DNA of 64,000 nt from Zoogloea oleivorans (GTDB taxonomy: Bacteria; Pseudomonadota; Gammaproteobacteria; Burkholderiales; Rhodocyclaceae), in assembly GCF_008107625.1 (NCBI RefSeq), contig NZ_SDKK01000009.1, positions 43,591 to 107,590 on the forward strand. Reading direction: 5' to 3'. Made by a program: the position numbers and the translations under genes. A model generated the notes under the pieces. It was not told the DNA's origin. It made no database searches and saw only the letters and a list, made by a program, of their open reading frames with translations. Each line of letters starts with the position of its first letter. Positions within the stretch are counted from its first letter, which is position 1. Shown piece by piece: positions 1 through 10,527 of this stretch.

Positions 1-971
1 GCCGGATCGGCGGCCAGGCGCGCGACGGCGGCAGTCAGCGCCGGCACGTCGCCCGGCGGACACAGGATACCGGTCACTTCGTCCTGCACCGCCTCTGGCA
101 GGCCACCGGCCCGGCTGGTGATGATCGGCACGCCGGCGGCGGACGCCTGCAGCAACGACACACCAAGGCCTTCCATGTCGGCCGGGTGCACCAGCATGTC
201 GAGCCCGCCGATCCAGCGGGCCAGATCATGGCGAAAGCCGGTGAAATGGACCACATCGGCGAGGCCATGCTTCGCCACTTCGGCGCGCAACTCGGCCTCG
301 AGTGGCCCCTGACCGAAGATCAGCACCTGCAGCGCCGGGTAGCGCTGGAGGAGTTCCGGCAGGGCCGCCAGCAGGTAGCGATGGCCCTTGCGCGGAATCA
401 GCTGGGCGACCACACCGGCCACCAGCGCATCGGCGGGCAGGCCGAATTCGGCGCGGAAGGCGGCACCCTCCACCGGCACGAGGTAGGGCGTGGCATCGAC
501 CGCGCTGCGCACACAACTCACCTTGCCCGGCGCCAGCCCTTCGCCCAGCAGCACCTGGCGGATGCCTTCGGAAATGGTGATCACGTGGTCGTAGAGCCGG
601 TACTTGATGGCCACGGCGAGGCGCGACTCCGGGTTGTCCACCCGTCGCGACAGCACGCAGGGCACACCGGCCAGCTTCGCCGCGAGGCCGCCCCAGGTAT
701 CGGCGCCACGCCGGCTGTGGAGGTGCACCAGGTCGGGCTTTTCGGCGCGGGTCAGGCTGGCCAGACGCAAGGCCAGGCCGATGTCGCCATCGCCGCCCAT
801 TTTCATCGGCAGCACGCGCACACCGGCCGGCTGCTGACGGGACATCTCGCTGCCGCTCGGGCAGGCCAGCAGGTTGTCCACGCCCCGGGCGGCGAGGCCT
901 TCGGCGATGTACAGCACCTGGCGGGCACCGCCGTAGAGGTGCTTGCCGGCTTCCACGTGCAGAATCTTCAT
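1..971 (-). CDS. Glycosyltransferase family 4 protein (partial, runs off left edge)
   Basis: Probable GT-B fold sugar transferase acting at the cytoplasmic face of the inner membrane during LPS core assembly. The 323 visible codons begin MKILHVEAGKHLYGGA, the glycine-rich N-terminal loop typical of GT4 enzymes. A phosphate-binding-type loop (FGQGPLEAEL) and the acidic EGLGVSLLQA motif of the donor-binding site lie near the visible end. The C-terminus is missing because the gene crosses the window edge. Its ATG overlaps the TGA of the upstream heptosyltransferase-like gene by four bases (ATGA), so the two are probably translationally coupled. Acceptor and sugar cannot be read from the sequence. 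Confidence 0.85.
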   Translation of the reverse strand, partial: MKILHVEAGKHLYGGARQVLYIAEGLAARGVDNLLACPSGSEMSRQQPAGVRVLPMKMGGDGDIGLALRLASLTRAEKPDLVHLHSRRGADTWGGLAAKLAGVPCVLSRRVDNPESRLAVAIKYRLYDHVITISEGIRQVLLGEGLAPGKVSCVRSAVDATPYLVPVEGAAFRAEFGLPADALVAGVVAQLIPRKGHRYLLAALPELLQRYPALQVLIFGQGPLEAELRAEVAKHGLADVVHFTGFRHDLARWIGGLDMLVHPADMEGLGVSLLQASAAGVPIITSRAGGLPEAVQDEVTGILCPPGDVPALTAAVARLAADP

Positions 972-2017
972 GTTGTGCCCTGGCCGGCGGCGAGCATGGC
1001 TTGCGCGCGCGCCAGCACTATTTCCGGGGTGATGTCGCGCAGGCAGGTGAACTTGCCGCCGCAAGTGGGCCGACGCCGGCACGGAGAGCATTCGAGGCCC
1101 AGCCAGATCACGCTGCCGGTGGGCCGGCCGGTGTTCTGGTAGGGGCAGGTGGAACCGAAGATCGCCACCGTCGGCCGCGCCAGCGCGGTGCCCATGTGGG
1201 TCAGGCCGGTATCGACGCCAATCAGCAACGCCGAATGGGCGATGGCAGCAACGGCTTCGGGCAGGCGCGTCTGGCCGGCAAGGTTGACGATGCGCGGGTC
1301 GGCGGCGGCGATGCGCGCGGCGGCTTCGGTGTCGGCCGGGCCGCCGAGGATCACCGGCGTCAGGCCGGTGGCAGCGATCAGTTGCGGGGCGAGAGCCTGC
1401 CAGGCATCCTCGAACCAGTGCTTCTGGGGCCGCGTGGTGAAGGGGGCAAATACGGCGTAGCTGCCGGGGGCAAGGCCGTGTTCGGCGAGCTTGCCGAGCA
1501 CCGTGGCTGCGGCGGCCGGGGCCACCGTCAGGGTCGGCAGAAAGTCACCTGCCTCAAAGCCCATCTGCTGAGCCAGGTACTGGTATTCGGAGCCGATGCG
1601 GGCCGCCTCGCCGCCACGGGGGATGACCTCGGTCATCAGCCACTGGCTGCCTTCCTTCGAACCCAGCCCGACCCGCCGGGGTGCCCCCGACAGCCAGGTG
1701 ATGAAGCCGCTCTTCATCAGGCCCTGCAGGTCGAGGGCGATGTCGAAACGGCGCGCGTGGAGTTCGCGCCGCAGCTGGCGCACGCGCCGCCACAGTTCGA
1801 GCCGCTTGCCGTCCTTCCACAGCCTGACCCACTCGGCCTTCGACCAGGTGATGACTTCGTCGATGTTCGGGTCGGCCAGCAGCAGTTCGTGGATGCCCGG
1901 CTCGACCAGCCAGGCGATGTGGGCATCCGGATGCGTGCGACGGATCGCCGCCGGCAGCGCGGAGGCAAACACCACGTCGCCGATGGCCGAGGCACGAACG
2001 ATGAGGAGGCGCTTCAC
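968..2017 (-). CDS. Glycosyltransferase family 9 / LPS heptosyltransferase-like
   Basis: GT9 enzyme expected to transfer ADP-heptose (or a related sugar) to the lipid A-Kdo core. The protein opens KRLLIVRASAIGDVVFA, the family's N-terminal signature, and carries the C-terminal IGVDTGLTHMGTAL block that binds the nucleotide sugar. Length is 349 aa from the GTG at 2017, close to the family norm. I chose this GTG because homology starts directly after it and GGGACGGG lies upstream; an in-frame TTG at 2047 would add ten residues. It precedes the GT4 gene with a 4-base overlap. It could be WaaC, WaaF or WaaQ; the sequence alone does not decide. Confidence 0.85.
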   Translation of the reverse strand: MKRLLIVRASAIGDVVFASALPAAIRRTHPDAHIAWLVEPGIHELLLADPNIDEVITWSKAEWVRLWKDGKRLELWRRVRQLRRELHARRFDIALDLQGLMKSGFITWLSGAPRRVGLGSKEGSQWLMTEVIPRGGEAARIGSEYQYLAQQMGFEAGDFLPTLTVAPAAAATVLGKLAEHGLAPGSYAVFAPFTTRPQKHWFEDAWQALAPQLIAATGLTPVILGGPADTEAAARIAAADPRIVNLAGQTRLPEAVAAIAHSALLIGVDTGLTHMGTALARPTVAIFGSTCPYQNTGRPTGSVIWLGLECSPCRRRPTCGGKFTCLRDITPEIVLARAQAMLAAGQGTT

Positions 2018-2265
2018 GGCGTGCTCAAACCCGTCCCGACCGGACAAGGACGGCGTCGACGAATCCGGTGCACGGCATGGAAAAGACAGGCGTAATCAAT
2101 TGGCGGGATGGAAAACGGAATGTGGACGGGCGGGCGAGGCCGTATTTTGCCGCAATCGCCAGAGAGCGGGTTGAACTTGCAGGGAAGGCACCGGGCGCCT
2201 GGTGCTCTAAAATGCCAGCCGTATCCAGATACTTTCAACTCACAGCGGCTACGCTCACCCACAAA

Positions 2266-3117
2266 ATGCTTGACCTCTCCTCGACCAGCCTGCTTTGCCT
2301 CGACACCCGCAATCCAGAGTTGGCTGTGACCGTCATGCAGCGCTGCATGGCCGGTACGCGCTTTTGCGAGGCTGTTCTGCTGACCCATGCAGACTTTAAG
2401 TGCAGCGACCCACGCATCGCCATTCATCCCGTGGCGCCCCTGCGCAATGTGACCGAGTATTCGAACTTCATGGTCAAGGAGCTGGGCCGGCACTTCCGTG
2501 GCAGCCATGTACTGGTGGTGCAGTGGGATGGCTTCATCCTCGATCCGGCAGCCTGGGACCCAGCCTGTCTCGACTACGATTATGTCGGCGCGCCATGGCC
2601 GCACACCCGGCATCCCGTGGGCAACGGGGGCTTTTCCCTGCGCAGCCGAAAACTCGTCGACGCCCTGCAGGACCCGGACATCTGCGAACTCCAGCCCGAG
2701 GACTATTGCATCTGCGATCTTTATCACGACCTGCTGGTCAACCGTTACGGCATCCGCTTTGCCCCGGTGGAGCTGGCCAGTCGCTTCGCCTTTGAACTGA
2801 TTCCCCCCACCGGACCGACCTTCGGCTTCCACGGTTTTTTCAATCTGCATCTGGCACTGACGGATACGGAAGGGGTTGATTACCTGGATCAGGTGAAGCC
2901 GGACGTGTTTGTCTCGCGCATGGGTCGGCAGACATTGAAGAGCCTTTACCGGAGCGGCCATTACCGGTCTGCCGGACGAATTCTGCGGGTGCGGGCCAGT
3001 ACTGGCCATATCCGGCAGCGGCTGGATGCGATGAAACTGTATTGCCGACTGGGCGTACACCGTTTTCGGAACCTGCTGCGCCCCAAACGGCGCAATCCCC
3101 TATTCCGCCAACACTGA
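2266..3117 (+). CDS. DUF5672 family protein, putative glycan-related
   Basis: 283 aa protein resembling the DUF5672 family, often found among glycosyltransferase genes and probably itself a nucleotide-sugar transferase-like fold. Visible hallmarks are MLDLSSTSLLCLDTRN at the start, then VVQWDGFILDPAAW and DYVGAPWPH, and the NGGFSLRSR segment that in GT-A-like enzymes precedes the catalytic region. The basic C-terminal tail (RKFRNLLRPKRR-like) may touch membrane. It is the only + strand gene in the LPS cluster and is divergent from the GT9 gene, with a 248-base gap that holds no other ORF I trust. An in-frame ATG at 2212 is an alternative start. No experimental function is known to me. Confidence 0.7.
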   Translation: MLDLSSTSLLCLDTRNPELAVTVMQRCMAGTRFCEAVLLTHADFKCSDPRIAIHPVAPLRNVTEYSNFMVKELGRHFRGSHVLVVQWDGFILDPAAWDPACLDYDYVGAPWPHTRHPVGNGGFSLRSRKLVDALQDPDICELQPEDYCICDLYHDLLVNRYGIRFAPVELASRFAFELIPPTGPTFGFHGFFNLHLALTDTEGVDYLDQVKPDVFVSRMGRQTLKSLYRSGHYRSAGRILRVRASTGHIRQRLDAMKLYCRLGVHRFRNLLRPKRRNPLFRQH

Positions 3118-3125
3118 CACGAAGG

Positions 3126-3893
3126 CTAGCGGCCTGTCGGGCCAGCCCCCGTGTCGCGCCGGATCGCCTGGCCCCGCGCCCGGTTTCTGGCGAGCAGCAT
3201 CCAGAACAGGCGGAACGCGGTAGTGCCCTGGGAGACCGCCTTGCGCGGCAGGGTCAGCAGGTCATCGGCCGGCGTGGCGGGGCCCCACTGGCAGGTCGTG
3301 CCGCTCACATAACCGGCCGCGCTGGCGGCTTCGACGGCACGGATGTCATGGCTGCCGTAGGGGTAGCACAGGTGCTCGACGCACCCGCCGAGCACGTCTT
3401 CCAGCATCCGCTTGCTGGCACCCAGTTCTTCGACGATGCGCGGGGTCTCCAGCGTGATCAGGCGCGGATGCGTCACGGTATGGGAGCCGATGGAAAAGCC
3501 CATGGCGTGCACTTCCCGCAGTTGGGCGACGTTCATCAGGGGCGCCTGCGTCAGCCCCTCCGACGCCACCCATGCATTAGCCTGGCCGAGCAGGCCGGCG
3601 ACGGCATAGACCGTTGCCGGATAGCCATGCGCCAGCAGCACCGGGGCCGCATGCTCCAGAAAATCCACGTACCCGTCGTCGAAAGTCAGTACCACCGACC
3701 GGGACGGCAGGCGCGCCTCCCCGCGCAGGGCGGCGACAGCCGCATCCAGGCTGACCACGTTGTAGCCAAGCTGCCTGAGCATGCTCATCTGCGCCTTGAA
3801 ACGGGGCAGATCACAGTATTGCGCCCGGTGGCTGGGCATGCGCTGGGGAAAATCCCCCACGCGGTGGTACATCAGGATGTGGATACGGCTCAT
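3126..3893 (-). CDS. Polysaccharide deacetylase (NodB homology domain)
   Basis: Carbohydrate esterase family 4 enzyme that removes N- or O-acetyl groups from a glycan using a metal ion. In the 255 aa protein the metal and base motif TFDDG is at residues 70-74, the metal-binding SHTVTHP motif at 137-143 and the CYPYGSH motif further on. No signal peptide is evident, so it may act on a cytoplasmic, lipid-linked LPS intermediate. I start it at the ATG at 3893, because the protein then begins MSRIHILMYHRVGD as relatives do; an ATG-type start at 3938 would overlap the upstream gene. It follows the DxD glycosyltransferase gene by 25 bases. Confidence 0.85.
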   Translation of the reverse strand: MSRIHILMYHRVGDFPQRMPSHRAQYCDLPRFKAQMSMLRQLGYNVVSLDAAVAALRGEARLPSRSVVLTFDDGYVDFLEHAAPVLLAHGYPATVYAVAGLLGQANAWVASEGLTQAPLMNVAQLREVHAMGFSIGSHTVTHPRLITLETPRIVEELGASKRMLEDVLGGCVEHLCYPYGSHDIRAVEAASAAGYVSGTTCQWGPATPADDLLTLPRKAVSQGTTAFRLFWMLLARNRARGQAIRRDTGAGPTGR

Positions 3894-3918
3894 GGATGGA
3901 AAAAATGTAACTGCTGCA

Positions 3919-4599
3919 TCAGAACCAGCCGGATGCAAACCACACGGCGCCTGCCACGACGAGGCCGCCGAGCACCACGTTGCGGACTTTCTTGATCACC
4001 CGCTGCAGTTTGACGCGCCCGCGGCTGGCCTGGAAGTGCTCGATCACCGGCGGCTCGGCGCCCCGGTCGAAAATCTTGACGTAGCTCTCCGGCAACGGCT
4101 GGATGACCAGCGCCGGATTCTGCTCGATGGCGGCGGTGAAGCTGTCCTGGTCGACGCCGAGCACCATGCCGTTCTGAGCATCGATCCAGTCCTGCACGAA
4201 GGCATGCACGGCCGGGGTGTTGCGGAGGTACAGCGTCCCGGTCAGGTAGCGGTGCGACAAGCCGCTGGCCGCCGGCGCGACAAACACCCCGATGTCACCA
4301 GGGAAATCGAAGAACAGCATGAGCGGCGCACGCACCACCGAGTCGGCATCCAGGTACACGATGTCGCGGCCGGGGAAGCGCTGCAGACAGTCGCGCAGAA
4401 ACTCGGGCTTGATGCGGGTGTTGGCTTCCCAGTAACCGCGGCTCGGGCAGCGCTTCAGGAAATACGGGGTACGGGTGTGCTCAAGGGAGGCCTTGAGCTG
4501 TTCCGCCTCGGCAGCGTAGCTGTCGGTGAAGAAGCAGCAGGTGAGGAAGGGCGCGCCCGGTACATCGTTCAGCATTTGCCCGTCGGCATCCATTTTCAT
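3919..4599 (-). CDS. Putative GT-A glycosyltransferase with C-terminal membrane helix
   Basis: 226 aa protein with the layout of a small GT-A nucleotide-sugar transferase. It has an N-terminal strand (FLTCCFFTDSYAAEA), the DxD-type metal motif in DIVYLDADSVVRAP (residues 84-86) and a later TGTLYLRNTPAV segment as in DUF273/GT77-like proteins. The last about 20 residues (VVLGGLVVAGAVWFASGWF) form one hydrophobic helix preceded by a Lys/Arg patch, which suggests C-terminal anchoring to the inner membrane. The ATG at 4599 has AAGG about seven bases upstream. It sits between GT25 and the deacetylase and likely belongs to the same transcription unit. The substrate is unknown. Confidence 0.65.
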   Translation of the reverse strand: MKMDADGQMLNDVPGAPFLTCCFFTDSYAAEAEQLKASLEHTRTPYFLKRCPSRGYWEANTRIKPEFLRDCLQRFPGRDIVYLDADSVVRAPLMLFFDFPGDIGVFVAPAASGLSHRYLTGTLYLRNTPAVHAFVQDWIDAQNGMVLGVDQDSFTAAIEQNPALVIQPLPESYVKIFDRGAEPPVIEHFQASRGRVKLQRVIKKVRNVVLGGLVVAGAVWFASGWF

Positions 4600-4647
4600 C
4601 GTCGACCTTCGATTACGCGCGCACAGGTGGCAGGACAAACACAGCCG

Positions 4648-5394
4648 TCATTGTGCCCGATTGCCCCTGTCGCGATGGCGGGCCAGCGCGCACAAGCGGC
4701 GCGCCATCAGGAATACCGCGATCTTGCGACACTGCGCCTCGGCCACCCGCTTCAGGTGGCGCACCAGCGTATTGCGCCCGTCGCCCCCCATGCGCCCCCC
4801 GCCGATGGTGCTGTTCATCGAACAGTCCTCCTCCACCAGCGTGGGAAACACCACCGGAATGCACAGGCCATGCTTCCAGTACGCATCGAAGGCATCGTCC
4901 ACGGGCTGCTTCGGCACCGCCAGCCGGGCCAGCAAGCGCCGGGCGCCGGCCTGGCTGACGAGATAGCCCTGTGCGCCACTGGGATTCTTGTTCGGCAGCA
5001 CCAGCCGCTGACCGCCGGACAGCGTGACCACCGGAATGCCCCGCACCGCCTCCAGCGCGGACAGCCGCACGGCGTCGAAAGGCAGCGCGAGCGCAGCGAT
5101 TTCCTCGGCGACCCGCAGCAAGTCGGGGCTGATGATCACGTCGTCTTCGAGCAGGATTGCATGATCGAGCTGGCGCTCGACGACCGTTTCCCAAAACCGG
5201 CGATGCGACAGGTAGCAACCGATTTCACCGGCCGACAGACCCGGCGCGGTATCCCCCGGCAGACTCTTCCGGTCGACACGGGCACCGTCAATGGCCGGCA
5301 GTATCTCGGCCGGCCAGCCCATCGCCTGCAGGCGGCCGAGCATCACGACGCGGCGGTCGGCGGCACGCGCCAGATTCAGCACGAAGATTTTCAT
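4648..5394 (-). CDS. Glycosyltransferase family 25 (LPS glycosyltransferase)
   Basis: GT25 enzyme of the Lex1/LgtB type, which adds galactose or a similar sugar to LPS outer core. The 248 aa protein starts MKIFVLNLARAADRR, has the family motif GEIGCYLSHRRFW (residues 56-68) and the acidic metal-binding stretch LLEDDVIIS (82-90). The later GAQGYLVSQAGARRLL matches the conserved acceptor-side block. It lies seven bases downstream of the O-antigen ligase gene. The basic C-terminal tail (RRLCALARHRDRGNR) could hold it at the membrane. Confidence 0.88.
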   Translation of the reverse strand: MKIFVLNLARAADRRVVMLGRLQAMGWPAEILPAIDGARVDRKSLPGDTAPGLSAGEIGCYLSHRRFWETVVERQLDHAILLEDDVIISPDLLRVAEEIAALALPFDAVRLSALEAVRGIPVVTLSGGQRLVLPNKNPSGAQGYLVSQAGARRLLARLAVPKQPVDDAFDAYWKHGLCIPVVFPTLVEEDCSMNSTIGGGRMGGDGRNTLVRHLKRVAEAQCRKIAVFLMARRLCALARHRDRGNRAQ

Positions 5395-5400
5395 CGGGCG

Positions 5401-6633
5401 CTAGCGCCCCCCGGGAACGGGCTTCGGCTTGCCAAGCAGCACGACGGCAAAGAGCACGAACAACAGGCTGGTGTTCGATCGCCACAGGTAATCCTCGAAG
5501 AGACAGCTCACGCCGATGAACACGACCAGGCCGATGCGCAGGTGATCCAGCTTGTCCCCCTGGCGCCGCCACAGGGCGGGCGGGAAGAGCGTCAGCAGCA
5601 GGATCGCGCCGCCGAGCAGCCCGGTGGTCGTGAGCACGAACAGATACTGATTGTGCGGGTTCGTCGTCGTCAGCCAGCCGGGCGAGTGCTGTTCATGAAC
5701 GCGCGCATATTCACGCGTGAAATCCCCGGCACCGACCCCGATCAGCGGATGCTCGGTGAACAGACGCACCGAGTTGGCGTAAAAGGTGAGGCGCAGGCCG
5801 GTGGAGGTATTGACGGTGTTGTCGATGCTGGCGATTTCCTCAACGGCCATGTCGAGCCGGCTGCGGAAGTAGTCGTTGCTCACGTAACTGACCGCCAGCA
5901 GGGCACTGATCAAAGCAGCCGACAACAAGGTGGCCAACGCCGGCCGTTTGGCGAAACGCTGGAAAACGAGCACGGCCAGCAGCGCCAGGAAGACCATCTG
6001 CCCGGCCCGCCCGCCCGAAAACACCAGGTTGCCACAAGTAGCCAGGGCCAGCAGGCCATAGCCACGGCGGTGGCCTGCCTCACCGAACAGGAAGCGGTAG
6101 GCCGCCAGATAGCCCGCCCAGGCCAGGATCGGGGCGTACAGGATGTGATCGACAAAGGGCGCGGTGTCTTCCGCTTCCTTTTGCACCCGGATGCCGCGGG
6201 GCCATTCCGGAACGACGTGCATCTGCAGCCAGTTGTAGTACGCCAGCACTTCGGCACCGGCGATGCCGGCCAGAAAGACGAGGATGCATTTGCCGGCATG
6301 CTCGCGGCGGGCAACCAGCAGGTAGAGCGGCGAAAGGAGGAAGAATCCGTAGCGGCCGAGCATTTTCAGGCCGGCGGCAAGGTCTTCGGTCCATAACAGC
6401 GAAAGCGGGATAATCCAGAAAAAAGCCTGGAAAATCCAGAATAGGGAGTCTCCGCGCAGGATCGTCCACTTCTCCCTGAAACGCCCCTCGAACAGCGACA
6501 ACAAAAGCATCAGCGCGGTCAGGACATAAACCGGGGCGACGTGCGCAGGAATAAAGAAGAACAGGGACACGAACAGGGCCGCCCCCATGCGCGGCGCCAG
6601 TTGCCGGAGCGAAGTGATCACGGCAATCGTCAC
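5401..6633 (-). CDS. O-antigen ligase / Wzy-type polymerase family protein
   Basis: Polytopic inner-membrane protein (410 aa) of the WaaL/Wzy_C superfamily, which joins undecaprenyl-linked glycan to lipid A-core on the periplasmic side. Numerous hydrophobic segments are separated by a large periplasmic loop. That loop contains GVGAGDFTREYARVHEQH and, near residue 325, the NPHNQYLFVL motif with the conserved His of ligases. The position inside an LPS core cluster favours ligase over polymerase. Its ATG overlaps the stop of the upstream sialyltransferase-like gene by four bases. Confidence 0.82.
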   Translation of the reverse strand: MTIAVITSLRQLAPRMGAALFVSLFFFIPAHVAPVYVLTALMLLLSLFEGRFREKWTILRGDSLFWIFQAFFWIIPLSLLWTEDLAAGLKMLGRYGFFLLSPLYLLVARREHAGKCILVFLAGIAGAEVLAYYNWLQMHVVPEWPRGIRVQKEAEDTAPFVDHILYAPILAWAGYLAAYRFLFGEAGHRRGYGLLALATCGNLVFSGGRAGQMVFLALLAVLVFQRFAKRPALATLLSAALISALLAVSYVSNDYFRSRLDMAVEEIASIDNTVNTSTGLRLTFYANSVRLFTEHPLIGVGAGDFTREYARVHEQHSPGWLTTTNPHNQYLFVLTTTGLLGGAILLLTLFPPALWRRQGDKLDHLRIGLVVFIGVSCLFEDYLWRSNTSLLFVLFAVVLLGKPKPVPGGR

Positions 6634-7661
6634 TGCACTTCAACACCGCAGGTGGTAAAGGCCGCCCGCATGTCGCGCCGCTGTGCGTCCGACTTGAAAC
6701 GAATGCGATCCCAGCCGAAAGCGATCACCCGGGTTTCCGCCGGGCTGCTCTGGCGAGCGAACAGCAGCGCACTGGAACGCACGCCGAGTACCGCGTCGTA
6801 GGGCGTGTTGGCGAGGTGTACCTCGAGGGCTTCGTCGAGGTTCACGAGCATGTAGTCGGAAAGCCTCAGCTCCTGCCCCGGGTCTTTCGGATGGGCCTTG
6901 TAGAAAATCCGCTCGATACCCTGGGCAGCCAGCCAGGCGCGGATTTCGGCCGCCACCGCGTCCCGGTCTTCGGCCGCCATGAGGCCGGCCCCGACCAGCG
7001 GCTGACCAATGACGAGGGCCCGCCGCACGCCCGGCTCGCAGGCGGTACGCGCGGTCGACACGGTCACCAGCGGCGGCAGCACCACGACCTTGTCCGCCGG
7101 ATAGTTGTGCGGCAAACCGGGGATCACATAGATGCGGTCGCAGAAGGGCGCATCGGAGCCGATCCGGTCGCCGGAGAAGCACCAGTAATCCAGCTCGGGC
7201 GCGATCAGCCGACGCAGCTTGCGGGCGTACTGGGCCAGACGCTTGGTGATCGACAGGGGATAGCGGTGGATGCTGATGATCCCGTCGGGCAGGATGCGCG
7301 CCTTCATCTGGCGCGCCCCGCAGGCCTTGGGCAGGGCCCGCAGGAAGTAATTGATGGCCTCGGTGTCGAACACCGCGCTGTGGATGTGCAGCGTCTCGCA
7401 GCGACCAACCAGCCCGACCACCAGATCGATGTTGTCACGCAGGCGACGATGCCGCCCGCAGATACCGGGCAGCGGCTCCCAGCGGGGCCACGGCATGTAG
7501 CGGGCAGCGTCCCAGTCCTCCATCCGGACGATGGGCGTAACGCCGGGCTTGTACCACACCAGCACCTGGCGGGCCCCGGCCTCGAAACGCTCGGCAATGC
7601 GCCGGGCTGCCAGATATTGAAGTGGCGAGGCGACAAAGTAGAGGGCGACGCGTTCGCTCAC
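6630..7661 (-). CDS. Sialyltransferase-like glycosyltransferase (GT52 / polysialyltransferase type)
   Basis: 343 aa protein that I place tentatively with bacterial sialyltransferases. After an N-terminal YFVASPLQYLAA strand it has an acidic-Gly motif (ILPDGIIS, PDG at 125-127), an HP motif (FYKAHPKDPGQ, 257-258) and a Ser-Ser motif (GVRSSALLF, 296-297). These occur in the order and spacing of the D/E-D/E-G, HP and S-S/T motifs of GT38/GT52/GT80-type enzymes. I start it at the GTG at 7661, four bases after the msbA stop, with GAGGGT upstream. No CMP-sialic acid synthesis genes are visible in the window, so the donor could be another CMP-nonulosonate or CMP-Kdo-like sugar. Confidence 0.6.
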   Translation of the reverse strand: MSERVALYFVASPLQYLAARRIAERFEAGARQVLVWYKPGVTPIVRMEDWDAARYMPWPRWEPLPGICGRHRRLRDNIDLVVGLVGRCETLHIHSAVFDTEAINYFLRALPKACGARQMKARILPDGIISIHRYPLSITKRLAQYARKLRRLIAPELDYWCFSGDRIGSDAPFCDRIYVIPGLPHNYPADKVVVLPPLVTVSTARTACEPGVRRALVIGQPLVGAGLMAAEDRDAVAAEIRAWLAAQGIERIFYKAHPKDPGQELRLSDYMLVNLDEALEVHLANTPYDAVLGVRSSALLFARQSSPAETRVIAFGWDRIRFKSDAQRRDMRAAFTTCGVEVQ

Positions 7662-7665
7662 GACG

Positions 7666-9413
<1,748 letters not shown>

Positions 9414-9417
<4 letters not shown>

Positions 9418-10445
9418 TCGGCGTTACTGGCCGCAGGACTCGTCTTGCGTACGGCGGCAAAGACCTCATCAACGGTGATGCGGTCCAGGGTGGCATGGTT
9501 GAGGCAGTGGATCAGCGGGTCATGCAGCAGCAAGGGGCGCTTGCCCAACAGACAAATCGACGGCTTGTCGGTGGCAGCCGCCATGTTCAGCACCCCGGTG
9601 TCGTTGCCGACACAGCAATCCACCGCGCGCAGAACGCCGGCGGTTTGCAGGATGGTGTTTTTTGTCAGACCGCGAATACCGCCGCGCCGCTCGGCCGACA
9701 CGCAGTCGAGGATCCGCTGGGCGCTCGCCGCCTCGCCGGGGCCACCCAGCAGGACAACTGAGTAGCCTCGTTCGATCAGGGTGTCGGCCAGGGCGCCGTA
9801 TTTCTCGTCGCCCCAGTGCTTGTGCACTTCCGAAGTGCCAATTGCAAACCCCACCACGGGATGCGGCAAGCCGGCCACCGCCTGCCGACCGAAGGCCAGA
9901 TCGACCTCGGGCACCTTCATTTTCGGAACGACCCGCTTGTCGACAAAACCATGCGCAACCGCCAGGGACGTAGCGTCCTCGAATACCTCGACACCCACCC
10001 CCTTGTATTTGACGATATAGGGCTGCTGGTTCAGGAAAAGGCGCTGGCGGAGATTGGTGCCAAATCCGGCCCGCATCGGAATACCGGCCAGCCAGGCCAC
10101 CAACGAGTGGTGATAGCGCCGCGAAAAGATATAGATCCGTTCAAAGCGGTATTTCTCGATTTCCCGCGCGAAACGGAACATGCCCCGAATTCCGCCATGC
10201 AGGCCCTTGCGCTTTTCACCGCGCCGCGGGTTGCGGTCATAAAGGATGACCTCGTCGATGCAATTTTCGGCAGCCAGGATTTCCGGGGCTCTTGTAGTCG
10301 GGGCGGCAATCACCGACACCTTGCCGTCGAGGCTGTCGGCAGCAATGGCACGGATATAGGGCAAATGCCAGATCAGATCGCCTATTCCGATGTGACGAAG
10401 TAAAACCACGGTTTTCTTGCGCGCAGCGGTCACTTGCTTGTCCAT
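9414..10445 (-). CDS. Glycosyltransferase family 9 (second heptosyltransferase-like gene)
   Basis: 343 aa GT9 enzyme, second of the window. It shows the family N-terminus VVLLRHIGIGDLIWHLPYIRAI, modified from the usual IGDxxLxxP, and the C-terminal nucleotide-sugar block CVGNDTGVLNMAAATDKPSICLLG in overlapping short motifs. The FAIGTSEVHKHWG segment corresponds to the PGASxxxKxWP motif of heptosyltransferases. It starts with an ATG at 10445 and its stop overlaps the msbA start (ATGA), so it is probably the head of the msbA transcription unit. Expected substrates are ADP-heptose or a related sugar and LPS core. Confidence 0.82.
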
Positions 10446-10527
10446 ATCAAAAATAAGCTCCTACCCTTTCCCGACCCCGGGGGTATTCGTGCAACGGGAA
10501 ATGAAATAACCGCTCGGGATCCGGCAA

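Noticed and set aside
3781-6396. An 871-codon open frame on the + strand
   Set aside because: Antisense to the deacetylase, DxD glycosyltransferase, GT25 and ligase genes; Gln/His/Arg-rich product typical of shadow frames.
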